A stretch of 64,000 bases of DNA from Methylovulum sp. (GCF_028687615.1 NZ_JAQTZU010000011.1:43907-107906), one strand, 5' to 3'. Counted from the first letter of the stretch, positions 53,867-62,527 are shown. Made by a program: numbers and translations. The notes: a model not told the origin generated them from the sequence alone.

Positions 53867-54078
53867 TGTCAGCCACCAGCAAACCGCTCACCGTGCAATG
53901 CCCGACTTGCAAAGCCCAAGTTGCCTGGTTACCTGAGCAACTGTTCAGGCCGTTTTGTTCTGAACGCTGTAAATTGATAGATTTGGGGGAATGGGCTATG
54001 GAAGAAAAAAGGATTCCTGGCGAACCCTTGATAACAGACGAAGAAGACAGTGGCGACCCGACTCTGTGGCATTCTTAA
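53866..54078 (+). CDS. yacG: DNA gyrase inhibitor YacG
   Basis: A 70-residue zinc protein: CPTC (residues 12-15) and CSERC (30-34) give the four Cys ligands, followed by [18 protein letters not shown]. In Escherichia coli YacG binds GyrB and inhibits supercoiling. It overlaps zapD and converges on the nudix/ThiE gene. Confidence 0.95.
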   Translation: MSATSKPLTVQCPTCKAQVAWLPEQLFRPFCSERCKLIDLGEWAMEEKRIPGEPLITDEEDSGDPTLWHS

Positions 54079-54087
54079 AACGCATTC

Positions 54088-55035
54088 TTAGGCGAGAAAA
54101 GCCCTGATCGACGCAATGCCTTGCGCCCCCGCCCCACGCGCCGTCTTGAGCAAGGGCAAGGCCATTCCGCCCAAGGCGTAAACAGGAATATTGACCTCCG
54201 CCACCCAATCCGCAAACTGCGCCCATCCTAGTGCAGCGGCATTAGGATGGGTCGGGGTCGGCAATACGGGGGCGAGGACGGCAAAATCAACGCCTATCCT
54301 TTCTGCGTGTTGCAATTGCTCAAAATTATGGCACGACGCCGCCAGCCAACGTCTATTTTCAGGGCGTTTGTCCAAGGCCAGCAAATCACGGCTGGTCAAA
54401 TGGATGCCATGAAAAGCCGGATGCCCTGAGTGTGCCAACGCGGAATTTCCCAATAAACACGCATCGTGTTGCCGGCACAAAAGATAAGCCTGCTTGAGAA
54501 ATTTTTCGACAACTTTTTCGACATCGTGGATAGGTAAGTTTTTCAAGCGGATTTGAATCAGCTTGACACCGTTGGCAAGAATTTTTTGTAGATTGCCCAA
54601 TAACTGCGCTTCATCGTCAACTTCCAGAATCGCGTAAAAAGGTGGCAACCGGACGGCGGCAATAATAGGCCGGTTTGCCGCCGGAAACGCGTAATCCATC
54701 AACGCATCCACTGCCACCCATTGCAAGGGCTGGCCTTCATTGCCCTGTGCCACACCAGAAAAGTCCGCCACTTCAAACACCAGCAACTGCACCGCCAAAT
54801 CCGGGTATTGGTGCTTGATGGTGATTAACGGGCTAGCTGAATTGACTGTGATAGCCAATTCTTCTTGCAACTCCCGGACTAAGGCTTGCTCCGCCGTTTC
54901 GCCCGCTTCAAGCTTGCCGCCAGGGAATTCCCATAAACCGCCTTGATGTAAAGACTCATCGCGCAAGGCGATCAAAACCTGGCCCGCCGCGTTTTTGATA
55001 ACCCCCACGGCAACTTGCAAGTGATTTTTATCCAT
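54088..55035 (-). CDS. Nudix hydrolase fused to a ThiE-like domain
   Basis: A 315-residue two-domain protein. The ATG at 55035 has AAGGA six bases upstream. Residues 1-130 form a MutT-type Nudix domain with the Nudix box GGKLEAGETAEQALVRELQEEL (about 40-61). Residues 140-315 are a thiamine-phosphate-synthase-like TIM barrel (LIQIRLKNLP, HGIHLTSRDL-type motif, VDFAVLAPVLPTPTHP, VYALGGM). This fusion is common in gammaproteobacteria next to argJ. The Nudix part probably cleans 8-oxo-dGTP; the ThiE-like part has uncertain activity. Confidence 0.92.
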   Translation of the reverse strand: MDKNHLQVAVGVIKNAAGQVLIALRDESLHQGGLWEFPGGKLEAGETAEQALVRELQEELAITVNSASPLITIKHQYPDLAVQLLVFEVADFSGVAQGNEGQPLQWVAVDALMDYAFPAANRPIIAAVRLPPFYAILEVDDEAQLLGNLQKILANGVKLIQIRLKNLPIHDVEKVVEKFLKQAYLLCRQHDACLLGNSALAHSGHPAFHGIHLTSRDLLALDKRPENRRWLAASCHNFEQLQHAERIGVDFAVLAPVLPTPTHPNAAALGWAQFADWVAEVNIPVYALGGMALPLLKTARGAGAQGIASIRAFLA

Positions 55036-55068
55036 GCACATTCCTTACTTACTTATCTACCTACCCCA

Positions 55069-56283
55069 TCATGTCCGATATTCGGCGTTAATTTTGACGT
55101 AGTCGTAAGAAAAATCACAGGTCAACACTTCTTGCGCAGACTTTCCACGACCCAATTTGACAGTGATGATGATTTCTTCCCTGTCCATCACGGCTTGCCC
55201 CGCTTCCTCGGTGTAATCCAAGGCACGGCCACCGTTGTTGACGATGCAGACCTCGCCCAGATAAATCTGCACATCTTCCAACACCATGTTTTCGACACCG
55301 GCACGCCCCACCGCCGCGAGTATCCGCCCCCAATTCGGGTCGCTGGCAAAAAACGCGGTTTTCACCAGCGGCGAATGGGCGATGGTTTTGGCAACCCGCA
55401 CCGCTTCTTCCTCGCTAGCCGCCTCGCTGACGACTATGCGCATCAACTTGGTCGCACCTTCGCCATCCCGTATGATCAATTCCGCCAAGTGCTTGCAAAC
55501 CGCCATCACAGCATCGGAAAATGCTTGATAATGCTGGGTTCCGGCAATAATTTCCGGCGCAGTCGAACAGCCGCTCGCCATCAACACACAAGCGTCATTG
55601 GTGGAAGTGTCGCCATCCACCGTGATGCGGTTAAACGAGAGTTCCACCGCCGCCGCCAGGCACTCTTGCAACAGTGTTTGGCTGATACACGCATCGGTTG
55701 CGATGAAAGCCAGCAGGGTCGCCATATTTGGATGGATCATCCCGGCACCTTTGGCGATGCCGTTGATGGTCACGGCATGTCCGTCCAGCATCAGCACTTT
55801 GCTGACGCCTTTAGGGAAGGTGTCGGTGGTCATAATCGCCCGCGCCGCCTTATCCCAATGGCTCTCGGACAAATCCGCCGCCGTGGCGGGCAACGCCGCA
55901 GTGATTTTCGCCATCGGCAAGGGCTGCCCGATCACGCCTGTAGAAAACGGCAGGACTTGGTTTTGTTTACCGCCGACGAGGTTGGCCAGGCCCGCGCAAG
56001 TATCCAGGGCATCTTGCATACCCTGTGCGCCAGTCCCGGCATTGGCATTGCCGGAATTGACCAGCAACCAGCGTGGCGATTGCGGCAAATGGGCTTTGGC
56101 AACCACTACGGGGGCGGCGCAAAAGGCGTTTTGCGTGAACACGGCGGCGCAGCTTGCCTGTGCCGGCATCGCGACCAGCAACAGATCGTCTTTAACGGTT
56201 TGTTTGATACCGGCACACGCCGTGCCTAAAGTAATGCCCGCAACTGCCGGCATGGCGGGAAATTCGCCTGGATTGACTGCCAT
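55069..56283 (-). CDS. argJ: Bifunctional ornithine acetyltransferase / N-acetylglutamate synthase
   Basis: A 404-residue self-cleaving enzyme of the cyclic arginine pathway. I chose ATG 56283, six bases after GAGG. Motifs: GITLGTACAGIK at the start, LVNSGNANAGTG, and the autocleavage site GAGMIHPNMATLLAF with the nucleophilic Thr near 188. The C-terminal half contains MASGCST and GRILAAVGRAG. The gene faces away from secA in relatives; secA is not in this window. Confidence 0.96.
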   Translation of the reverse strand: MAVNPGEFPAMPAVAGITLGTACAGIKQTVKDDLLLVAMPAQASCAAVFTQNAFCAAPVVVAKAHLPQSPRWLLVNSGNANAGTGAQGMQDALDTCAGLANLVGGKQNQVLPFSTGVIGQPLPMAKITAALPATAADLSESHWDKAARAIMTTDTFPKGVSKVLMLDGHAVTINGIAKGAGMIHPNMATLLAFIATDACISQTLLQECLAAAVELSFNRITVDGDTSTNDACVLMASGCSTAPEIIAGTQHYQAFSDAVMAVCKHLAELIIRDGEGATKLMRIVVSEAASEEEAVRVAKTIAHSPLVKTAFFASDPNWGRILAAVGRAGVENMVLEDVQIYLGEVCIVNNGGRALDYTEEAGQAVMDREEIIITVKLGRGKSAQEVLTCDFSYDYVKINAEYRT

Positions 56284-56324
56284 AATCATCCTCGTTTGTT
56301 AGTGGAAAGCTTTAGCACCCAAAG

Positions 56325-57470
56325 CTACATTTTGAAAAACACCACGACATTATCCAGTTGCTGGATGTCGGCTTGCAATAACTGGCATTGTTTTTTTATT
56401 TTCGCCAACTGCTCAGGCGGCTCACTGAAGGCCATCGGCAACATGATTTCCACTTCCGTTTTGCCGTCCAGATAATGCAGGCGAAATTCGGCGGCACCGG
56501 CTTTGATTTCCGTGAGATAGCGGTCGATCAAACCCTGCACTACCGTGCGGGACAAAGGTTGCCTGCAACCGTCAAACTCCTGGTCATCTTCAGGATCGAC
56601 ATGCACCAGCACATCCAGCACATCATCGAAACGGGCGATCAACGCATCCCTGACCGCATCACCGATACAATGGCCTTCGGATACCGTGATGCGCGGATCG
56701 ACAACGATATGCGCGTCAATATAAGCATCTTCGCCCATACGCCGGGTACGCAACAAATGGATGCCCTGGACGCCGTCTATGGTCAGGATGACAGCGCGGA
56801 TTTCATCGACCAGCGGCAAAGGCAATGCGGTGTCAACCAACTCTTTGATACTATCCAGCACCAAGCCTGCACCCATTTTGGCGACCATTAAGGCCACCAC
56901 CACCGCACCTAAGGCGTCTGCAAACGGATAACCCAGCAACACACCAATGATACCGCATAGCACCACCAGCGACGACAGCGCGTCGCTACGCTGATGCCAC
57001 GCATTCGCCAACAATAATTTTGACCGGGTGGCCTTGGCGATACGCTTGGTGTAGTGATAAAGCCATTCGTTCAGCAAAATCGACAAGGCGGCTATGCCTA
57101 AAATATTCGCATCGGGGACTGGCAACGTTTCCGGTGTCGCCAAGCGTTCCAGGACATGCCAGACAATACCCGCACCAATACCAATCAAACTGGCACCCAA
57201 GATCACCGTGGCAATCGTTTCAAAACGGCGGTGACCGTAGGGATGGTCGCCATCGGCTTCGCGGCTGCCAAACCTAACCGCGATAATCACCAGAAAATCG
57301 CTGAGCAAATCCGACAACGAATGGATGCCATCGGCAATCAACGCCGCCGATTGCCCCAAAATGCCAAACGTCAGCTTAATCGCCGTTTGCAAAATATTGA
57401 CCGCCGCACCGACATAACTGGCACGGGCTTTCAGTTTGGCCATTTTTGCCATATCCAGTAGTTCCGCCAT
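56325..57470 (-). CDS. Cation diffusion facilitator (FieF/MamB-like) metal efflux transporter
   Basis: A 381-residue CDF protein with six membrane helices in residues 15-215. The metal site is carried by DGIHSLSDLLSD (about 45-56) and HQRSDALSS (about 160-168), an HxxxD/HxxxD-like set suited to zinc, iron or cobalt. The cytoplasmic ferredoxin-like domain (about 215-300, DAYIDAHIVVDPRITVSEGH) is followed by an 80-residue extension longer than in FieF. The start overlaps the stop of the TusA-like gene, so the two are translationally coupled. Confidence 0.9.
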   Translation of the reverse strand: MAELLDMAKMAKLKARASYVGAAVNILQTAIKLTFGILGQSAALIADGIHSLSDLLSDFLVIIAVRFGSREADGDHPYGHRRFETIATVILGASLIGIGAGIVWHVLERLATPETLPVPDANILGIAALSILLNEWLYHYTKRIAKATRSKLLLANAWHQRSDALSSLVVLCGIIGVLLGYPFADALGAVVVALMVAKMGAGLVLDSIKELVDTALPLPLVDEIRAVILTIDGVQGIHLLRTRRMGEDAYIDAHIVVDPRITVSEGHCIGDAVRDALIARFDDVLDVLVHVDPEDDQEFDGCRQPLSRTVVQGLIDRYLTEIKAGAAEFRLHYLDGKTEVEIMLPMAFSEPPEQLAKIKKQCQLLQADIQQLDNVVVFFKM

Positions 57471-57697
57471 TAGCCACCTACCTCCAGCACAATCGTATAT
57501 TCATGCCCGCCTGACATCGTTTCCAGCACCTTATGCCCGTTGATGCGGCACCAGGCAGGGATGTCCTGCATGATGCCAGGATCAGTGCCCACCACTTCCA
57601 GCACATCGCCCGCTTGTAATTGTTTAACCCTATCCTGGGTGCGGATGACGGGCAAAGGACAGAGCAGGCGGCGGGTATTTAAGGTGTATTGGGGCAT
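57470..57697 (-). CDS. TusA-family sulfur-carrier protein
   Basis: A 75-residue protein with the TusA fold: the active CPxP motif is LCPLPVIRTQ (Cys 13), then LQAGDVLEVVGTDPGIMQDI and C-terminal GGHEYTIVLEVGG. Such proteins pass persulfide sulfur between enzymes. It precedes the CDF transporter gene. The DNA just upstream (57731-57833) contains the 3' end of the PP-loop tRNA-modification-like gene now found at 58938, suggesting this gene once followed it directly. Confidence 0.9.
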   Translation of the reverse strand: MPQYTLNTRRLLCPLPVIRTQDRVKQLQAGDVLEVVGTDPGIMQDIPAWCRINGHKVLETMSGGHEYTIVLEVGG

Positions 57698-57730
57698 TGT
57701 GGTTTTGTTGTTTTGTTGTTTTGTTGTTTA

Positions 57731-57833
57731 CTTATTTGGCTGGGCGATTCAATATCTCCATTATACCTTGCGGATATAATGTAATACTGGCTACCCTTTA
57801 AATATACCAACTTTTAAATATACCAACTTTTAG
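57731..57833. repeat. Direct repeat copy A, carrying a duplicated gene end
   Basis: About 86 bases match copy B at 58872-58957 (ATTATACCTTGCGGATATAA and flanks) with few differences. The last 17 bases (AATATACCAACTTTTA) occur twice in tandem here. On the minus strand that phrase encodes the C-terminal KSWYI and stop of the PP-loop protein at 58938. The sequence from 57835 to 57920 is a further repeat-like stretch (GTAGGCAGGGATG... ACATCCCGGCCTAC). Confidence 0.85.
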
Positions 57834-57953
57834 CGCGTAGGCAGGGATGAGGTAAGGAATCCCAGCACTTTCCAACATCTATTTGTTGGGATTACGCTAT
57901 CGCTACATCCCGGCCTACATGCTAAAGCGAATCCGCTTTACAGTGTTTTGCAC

Positions 57954-57983
57954 AAAAAAAGGGTGGCGAATCGCCACCCTTTT
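57954..57983 (-). terminator. Rho-independent terminator of the PEP-CTERM gene
   Basis: On the minus strand AGGGTGGCGA pairs with TCGCCACCCT around a two-base tip, followed by TTTTTTT. It lies about 20 bases past the stop at 58002. The A-run on the other side could make it bidirectional. Confidence 0.92.
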
Positions 57984-58001
57984 GCCGACAGATGCCTAAA
58001 A

Positions 58002-58637
58002 TCAGGCGGCGCGGCGGGTGAAGCGGAGAGCCGCCAAGCCAATGCCGAATAGCGACAGCGATACCGGTTCGGGGACGAGGGTAAAGTTGTTATGGGAATC
58101 TTGATACGCCGCATTTGCGGCAATGCCAAAGGTATCCAGCACTTCTATGTAGTTTCTCGCGTCAAAGTATTGATACCCTGTATTGCTGCCATCCGTGCTG
58201 GTGAGGGTCAAGAAGGGGCTGCCAGCGGATAAGTCAAACAGATCCTTAGTAGCGGTCAACCCAGTACCTGAACCCACCTTCACCGTATCGAACAATACGT
58301 TTGTCATCAGGATTTGGTGTGCTGTCATACTGTAGCGGATATCGCCTCCACCGGCATAAGTGCCACCAGCTAGCCCAGAATAGCTAAACCCGACATCATA
58401 GTAATCCTGCCCGTTGAGTTCGAGCTCTTGTAGGGTAACCATCGTATTAGCTGCATCGAAAGAACCGCCGTTCGAAATGTAGTCGAATGTTATGTCACCG
58501 TCGGTGGTGGTTATCGCCCCCGCAGTACTCCAATCATTAACGCTACCTGTCCACAAAAATGTACCCGCCAACGTGGAACTGCTGGTTATCAGCCCCACCG
58601 CTATTATCATTGCATTAACAGCACTTTTTAGTTTCAT
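58002..58637 (-). CDS. PEP-CTERM sorting-domain protein
   Basis: A 211-residue secreted protein. The ATG at 58637 follows GAGGAC and begins a signal peptide (MKLKSAVNAMIIAVGLITSSSTLAG). The mature part is small, polar and beta-rich. The C-terminus is a PEP-CTERM signal: VPEPVSLSLFGIGLAALRFTRRAA in essence, that is a PEP motif, a hydrophobic helix and a basic end. An exosortase (EpsH/XrtA) elsewhere in the genome would cleave it and link it to exopolysaccharide or the cell surface. It has its own terminator and is bracketed by direct repeats. Confidence 0.9.
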   Translation of the reverse strand: MKLKSAVNAMIIAVGLITSSSTLAGTFLWTGSVNDWSTAGAITTTDGDITFDYISNGGSFDAANTMVTLQELELNGQDYYDVGFSYSGLAGGTYAGGGDIRYSMTAHQILMTNVLFDTVKVGSGTGLTATKDLFDLSAGSPFLTLTSTDGSNTGYQYFDARNYIEVLDTFGIAANAAYQDSHNNFTLVPEPVSLSLFGIGLAALRFTRRAA

Positions 58638-58742
58638 TGTGTATGTCCTCATAAATTGATTGATTTTTTGGGTCGGGTTTGTAGGGATACTCGTTGCCAA
58701 ATAAAGGCAAGCTAATAAAGCAAAATTAATGCCATAAAACAA

Positions 58743-58937
58743 AATAAAATAAATTCAATTGGTTATGAATTTTCTGTTTTTTTAAGCGGAAAATATGTAA
58801 AAATTCCAGACATAAATTAAGGTTATTTTAAATAGCGTATAGGCTAGGATTACGCTATCGTTGCATCCCTGCTTATTTGGTTGGGCGATTCAATTTCCTC
58901 ATTATACCTTGCGGATATAATGTAATACTGGCTACCC
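58743..58937. promoter_or_regulatory. AT-rich upstream region of the PEP-CTERM gene ending in repeat copy B
   Basis: 58743-58830 is AT-rich and should contain the PEP-CTERM promoter. 58845-58871 repeats the phrase GATTACGCTATCG...CATCCCTGC seen at 57890-57910, and the direct repeat copy B begins at 58872. No gene lies here. Confidence 0.5.
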
Positions 58938-58957
58938 TTAAATATACCAACTTTTAG
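58872..58957. repeat. Direct repeat copy B, includes the native end of the PP-loop gene
   Basis: This matches 57731-57816 over about 86 bases with small differences (GGTTGGG for GGCTGGG, ATTTCCTC for ATATCTCC, one T fewer in the CCCTTAA run). Its last 20 bases are the real 3' end of the gene at 58938-59981, so this copy is the original and copy A the duplicate. Confidence 0.85.
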
Positions 58958-59981
58958 GAATCTCCGCCTTGGGCAATGGCGTGACGGTGACGATCCGCTC
59001 CAAACCCGCCTTATCGGTAATGGCGACAGCCACTTGCCCCGCTTCACGCCCTTGTCCAAAACGGGCGGTGATGCGTGCGGCTAGATACAAATCTTCTGCC
59101 GAGGCTTCGCCGTCCAGCAACACTAAAGGCCCGTTGTGGCTGACAGATAGCAGGCTGATGTAGTCATTTGTGTAGCCTTGCAAAAACCGCCCTTCGCCTT
59201 CGTCACGGGCCACGATCAATTTAAAATTCGCGGCGGGGCGGATATGGCGGCCGACTTTTAACAGCATGACATCGTCGAGTTCGTAATCTTTTGTACCTTG
59301 GGCTTGCCATAAATCGACCAGTTTGGCGGTGTAAAACTTATCCACCAAAAAGCAGCAACCGCCCGCAGGTTGGGAGTAATCATCTATGCCGAACTGCCCT
59401 GCCATCGCCATTTGAGGTTTGCGCGAGCGTCCGGTGATGTCGTGCAATTTTTCCCTGTCCACCCAACCTTCGCGCTCCGCCAAGGTTTCCGGCAAGTTTT
59501 TCGCGCACAAAGGCCGCAATAGCAAATCATCGGCACCGGATTGTTTGGCGATAATCGGCATGGTGTTTTTGCGTTGCGACATGGGGCGTTGCCCTATCAC
59601 TTCGCCGGTGATGATAAAATCGAAATTATTTTCCACCAACCATTGTTTGGCGCGGTTGACCATGAATATTTTGCAGTCCAGGCAAGGGTTTAGATGTGCG
59701 CCGTAGCCGTGTTTAGGATTGATCAGCACCTTTTTGTATTCTTCGATGACATCGACTATATGCAGTTTGATGCCCAGTTGCTCGGCAACCCACAGGGCGT
59801 TGTTGCGCTTGGGCTTGGCTTTGTCCTTGTCGCGGATGGCGTGGGTGTGGCCTTCGACGCAAAATCCCGTGTAAAAATTGATGCCTTCGACATGGATGCC
59901 CTGCTCCATGACGGTTTTGGCGGCGAGCATGGAATCCAGTCCACCGGAAATGAGCGCCACTGCTTTTCTTTGCTGATTCAT
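58938..59981 (-). CDS. PP-loop (MnmA/ThiI-like) tRNA sulfuration-type enzyme with NFACT-R domain
   Basis: A 347-residue protein. The N-terminal PP-loop ATPase motif is ALISGGLDSMLAAK (about 9-22), typical of enzymes that adenylate tRNA for sulfur insertion. NPCLDCKIFM (about 117) supplies a CxxC-type pair. The middle has GEVIGQRPMSQRKNTM. From about 235 a domain like NFACT-R (DUF814) follows (MLLKVGRHIRP, FKLIVARDEGEG). It is probably a tRNA thiolation enzyme of the two-domain type seen in several bacteria; the target base is unknown. A TusA-like sulfur carrier is encoded one cassette away. Confidence 0.8.
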   Translation of the reverse strand: MNQQRKAVALISGGLDSMLAAKTVMEQGIHVEGINFYTGFCVEGHTHAIRDKDKAKPKRNNALWVAEQLGIKLHIVDVIEEYKKVLINPKHGYGAHLNPCLDCKIFMVNRAKQWLVENNFDFIITGEVIGQRPMSQRKNTMPIIAKQSGADDLLLRPLCAKNLPETLAEREGWVDREKLHDITGRSRKPQMAMAGQFGIDDYSQPAGGCCFLVDKFYTAKLVDLWQAQGTKDYELDDVMLLKVGRHIRPAANFKLIVARDEGEGRFLQGYTNDYISLLSVSHNGPLVLLDGEASAEDLYLAARITARFGQGREAGQVAVAITDKAGLERIVTVTPLPKAEIPKSWYI

Positions 59982-60116
59982 GTTCCTTTGTGGTTTTTGT
60001 AGTTGTTTGAAGTTATTGGATAAATCGGGGCATTATACGCGGATATTTTATATTCTGGCGTCCTCTTCCCAATTTGCTAAACTTAACCCTGTTATCAACC
60101 TCCCCCTAACGAGCTT

Positions 60117-61271
60117 ATGGAATTTAAAGATTATTTGACTATTCTTGTCCGTCATGACGGTTCCGACCTTTATCTGACCGTAGATGCACCGCCTGCCGCC
60201 AAATTTCAGGGGATGCTTAAGCCCTTGGAAAACATCAAACTTTCAAACGAACAACTCAAGGAAATTGCTTTCAGCTTGATGGATGACGACCAGAAAAAAG
60301 CTTTTGAAGCGATACCGGAAATGAATTTGGCGATTTCCGAACCGGGCATAGGGCGTTTTCGGGTGAATATTTTTAAGCAACGCAATAATTTCGCGCTGGT
60401 CATCCGCAACATCAAAGTGGAAATCCCTAATGCCGACAAATTGGGTTTGCCGGCAATACTGAAACAAGTGATCATGGAAAAACGGGGCCTGATTTTGTTC
60501 GTCGGCGGCACGGGTTCGGGAAAATCAACGTCCCTGGCGGCATTGATAGACCATCGCAACACCCATTCGTCCGGTCATATCATCACCATTGAAGATCCCA
60601 TCGAATACATCCATCCGCACAAAAAATCCCTGGTCAACCAGCGTGAAGTCGGCGTTGACACGATGAGTTATGAAGACGCGCTGAAAAACACCTTGCGGCA
60701 AGCCCCCGATGTGATCCTGATCGGCGAAATCCGTAGCCGTGAAACGATGGAACACGCGCTGGCTTTTGCCGAAACCGGACATTTGTGTTTGTCCACGCTC
60801 CATGCGAACAACTCCAACCAAGCCCTGGACCGCATCCTCAATTTCTTCCCAGAAGAACGCCATAGCCAGTTATTACTGGATTTGTCACTGAATTTGAAAG
60901 CGTTTATTTCTCAGCGGCTGGTGCCGACCATCGAGGGCAAGCGTGTCGCGGCGATTGAAATCCTGTTGACTTCGCAATTGGTGCGGGATTTGATTTTGAA
61001 AGGGGAAATCCAAAACATCAAGGAAGCGATGGAAAAATCGGAAAATATTGGTATGCAAACCTTTGATAGCCATCTGCTGCGCTTGTATAAAGACGGCATT
61101 ATTTCGCTGGAAGATGCTTTGCAAAACTCGGACTCACCGAACAACCTGAAACTGAAAATCAGTTTGAGCGAAGGTTTGGGTTCCAAGTCTCCAGTTGCAG
61201 TAGGGAGTTCAGCTAGAGCATTGTCGCTTCAAGACATCCATAAAGAAGAACACGGTGACGAACACGAGTAG
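60117..61271 (+). CDS. pilU: Twitching-motility ATPase PilU
   Basis: A 384-residue retraction-type ATPase. Walker A GGTGSGKS (about 130-137), Asp box ITIEDPIEYIHPH, Walker B APDVILIGEIRSRE, His box AETGHLCLSTLHANNSN. The N-terminus (MEFKDYLTILVRHDGSDLYL) and the long C-terminal tail after 350 fit PilU better than PilT. PilU assists PilT in pilus retraction; pilT is not in this window, though it is usually next door. Confidence 0.92.
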   Translation: MEFKDYLTILVRHDGSDLYLTVDAPPAAKFQGMLKPLENIKLSNEQLKEIAFSLMDDDQKKAFEAIPEMNLAISEPGIGRFRVNIFKQRNNFALVIRNIKVEIPNADKLGLPAILKQVIMEKRGLILFVGGTGSGKSTSLAALIDHRNTHSSGHIITIEDPIEYIHPHKKSLVNQREVGVDTMSYEDALKNTLRQAPDVILIGEIRSRETMEHALAFAETGHLCLSTLHANNSNQALDRILNFFPEERHSQLLLDLSLNLKAFISQRLVPTIEGKRVAAIEILLTSQLVRDLILKGEIQNIKEAMEKSENIGMQTFDSHLLRLYKDGIISLEDALQNSDSPNNLKLKISLSEGLGSKSPVAVGSSARALSLQDIHKEEHGDEHE

Positions 61272-61570
61272 CCGCTGATTTTGAAAACAATCGGTTTAGG
61301 CAACTCGCAAAAATAAACCGCCACAGATTCGCAATACGACTGATTAATCCACTAAAAGAATTGTCCACGAAAATCACGAAAGGCACGAAAAAACATTCAA
61401 AAGCATCGTGTTGTGGTGTTTTTCGTGCTTTTCGTGTCGCCTCGGCACACCGCTACGCTGCTCCTGCATTGCTCTACCTCCTGCATCCGTGCAGTCGTAA
61501 TGCGCCTACTGTTGGCTTTCGTGGACGATGTTTTTTCTTGTTCCAGGGAGATTATTTATTGCGGGTTGCC
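61272..61570. other. Gap with an imperfect inverted repeat, no gene
   Basis: CACGAAAGGCACGAAAAAACA (61375-61395) and TGTTTTTCGTGCTTTTCGTG (61417-61436) are imperfect reverse complements with direct CACGAAA sub-repeats, a common intergenic repeat type. No gene was recognised. The ampD gene ends at 61571 on the other strand, so this is a convergent region. Confidence 0.6.
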
Positions 61571-62113
61571 TTAGGCCAACAAACTAAACAACCGCTGCCA
61601 ATCAAAGGTGTCTCCCGGATCAGTTTTGCGTCCGGGTGCAATATCGCTATGACCGGTGATACGCTGGGGCGACAACCCTGGATAATGGGCCAGCAAAACC
61701 CGGATCACCGCCGCCAGTTGCTGGTATTGGTCATCGGTATAAGCCGCCTGCCCGCATCCTTCCAGCTCGATTCCGATAGAAAAATCATTGCAGCGTTCGC
61801 GCCCCTGATAATGGGATAGGCCCGCATGCCAGGCGCGTTGGTCAAAAGGCACATATTGCACACAATTGCCATCGCGTTTGATCAACAAATGCGCGGAGAC
61901 TTTAAGTTGGTAAATTTCTTTAAAATAGGGGTGGTCATCTGGATTGAGCTGATTGGCAAACAACTGATCGATATAATCATTGCCAAACTCCCCGGGCGGT
62001 AAGCTGATACAGTGGATGACCAGCAATGAAATGTCTTTTGGATCAATGCGTTGGTCACAATTGGGTGTTGGTTTGCGGATGGCGTCGCTTAACCAGTGTT
62101 GGTCTATCTTCAT
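61571..62113 (-). CDS. ampD: 1,6-anhydro-N-acetylmuramyl-L-alanine amidase AmpD
   Basis: A 180-residue zinc amidase that recycles cell-wall muropeptides in the cytoplasm and so keeps AmpR-type beta-lactamase induction low. The family start MKIDQHWLSDAIRKPTPNCD begins at ATG 62113. Zinc ligands are in LLVIHCISLPPG (His), and TGHSDIAPGRKTDPGDTFDW (His and Asp). RAWHAGLSHYQGRERCNDFS and IGIELEGCG are also intact. Starts further upstream (62161, 62194) lie inside a repeat element. No ribosome site is obvious. Confidence 0.93.
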   Translation of the reverse strand: MKIDQHWLSDAIRKPTPNCDQRIDPKDISLLVIHCISLPPGEFGNDYIDQLFANQLNPDDHPYFKEIYQLKVSAHLLIKRDGNCVQYVPFDQRAWHAGLSHYQGRERCNDFSIGIELEGCGQAAYTDDQYQQLAAVIRVLLAHYPGLSPQRITGHSDIAPGRKTDPGDTFDWQRLFSLLA

Positions 62114-62147
62114 CAGGTTTACAACAAGAAATGGAAAAACGCCTATT

Positions 62148-62234
62148 ATTAATCGTTTCATAAGTGCTTGCACAAAAGATGTGAAAATCCTCACTCAAAT
62201 CATTTCGGCAAGAATAAATTGGACAATTAATACT
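62148..62234. repeat. Decayed copy of the ATTAAT...CATAAGT repeat upstream of ampD
   Basis: The left arm ATTAATCGTTTCATAAGTGC is intact (62148-62171 including CTTGC). The right arm has decayed: GGCAAG at 62206 and GACAATTAAT at 62222-62231 remain of the expected reverse complement. It lies 35 bases upstream of the ampD start. Confidence 0.65.
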
Positions 62235-62301
62235 AGACATTGCACTGATGGCGTACAGTTTTTGGTGGTGCTTGACTACAAAGCGATTCCATTGCATTTT
62301 A

Positions 62302-62527
62302 GAGTACAAACCTAGTACTCAGTCAATGTTGAATTGTCGGGTTGACGTAGGCCGGAATAAAGCCGCCCGTGCGAAGCGCAAGGTGGGTGTTTCCGGCAAT
62401 AGGAAAGGATGTTTGCCGGAAACACCTGTTCTTGCTATCGCCCGAACGGTCTTATTTATGCCCTGCGGGTATTCCGGCCTACGCAAATACCCATCTAACT
62501 AAATGACGGGGCACTAGGTTTGTACTC
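62302..62527. repeat. Nested inverted-repeat element between ampD and cinA
   Basis: Three inverted pairs enclose each other. Outer: GAGTACAAACCTAGT (62302-62316) with 62513-62527. Middle: CGTAGGCCGGAATA (62346-62359) with 62470-62483. Inner: GGTGTTTCCGGCAA (62386-62399) with 62413-62426. All are exact. There is no coding capacity. The size (226 bp) and terminal repeats fit a MITE-like element, perhaps one inserted in another. Confidence 0.85.

Noticed and set aside
55015..56302. Long plus-strand frames (234 and 404 codons) opposite argJ.
   Set aside because: ArgJ motifs are complete on the minus strand; the opposite frames are rich in His and Arg from codon bias and match nothing.
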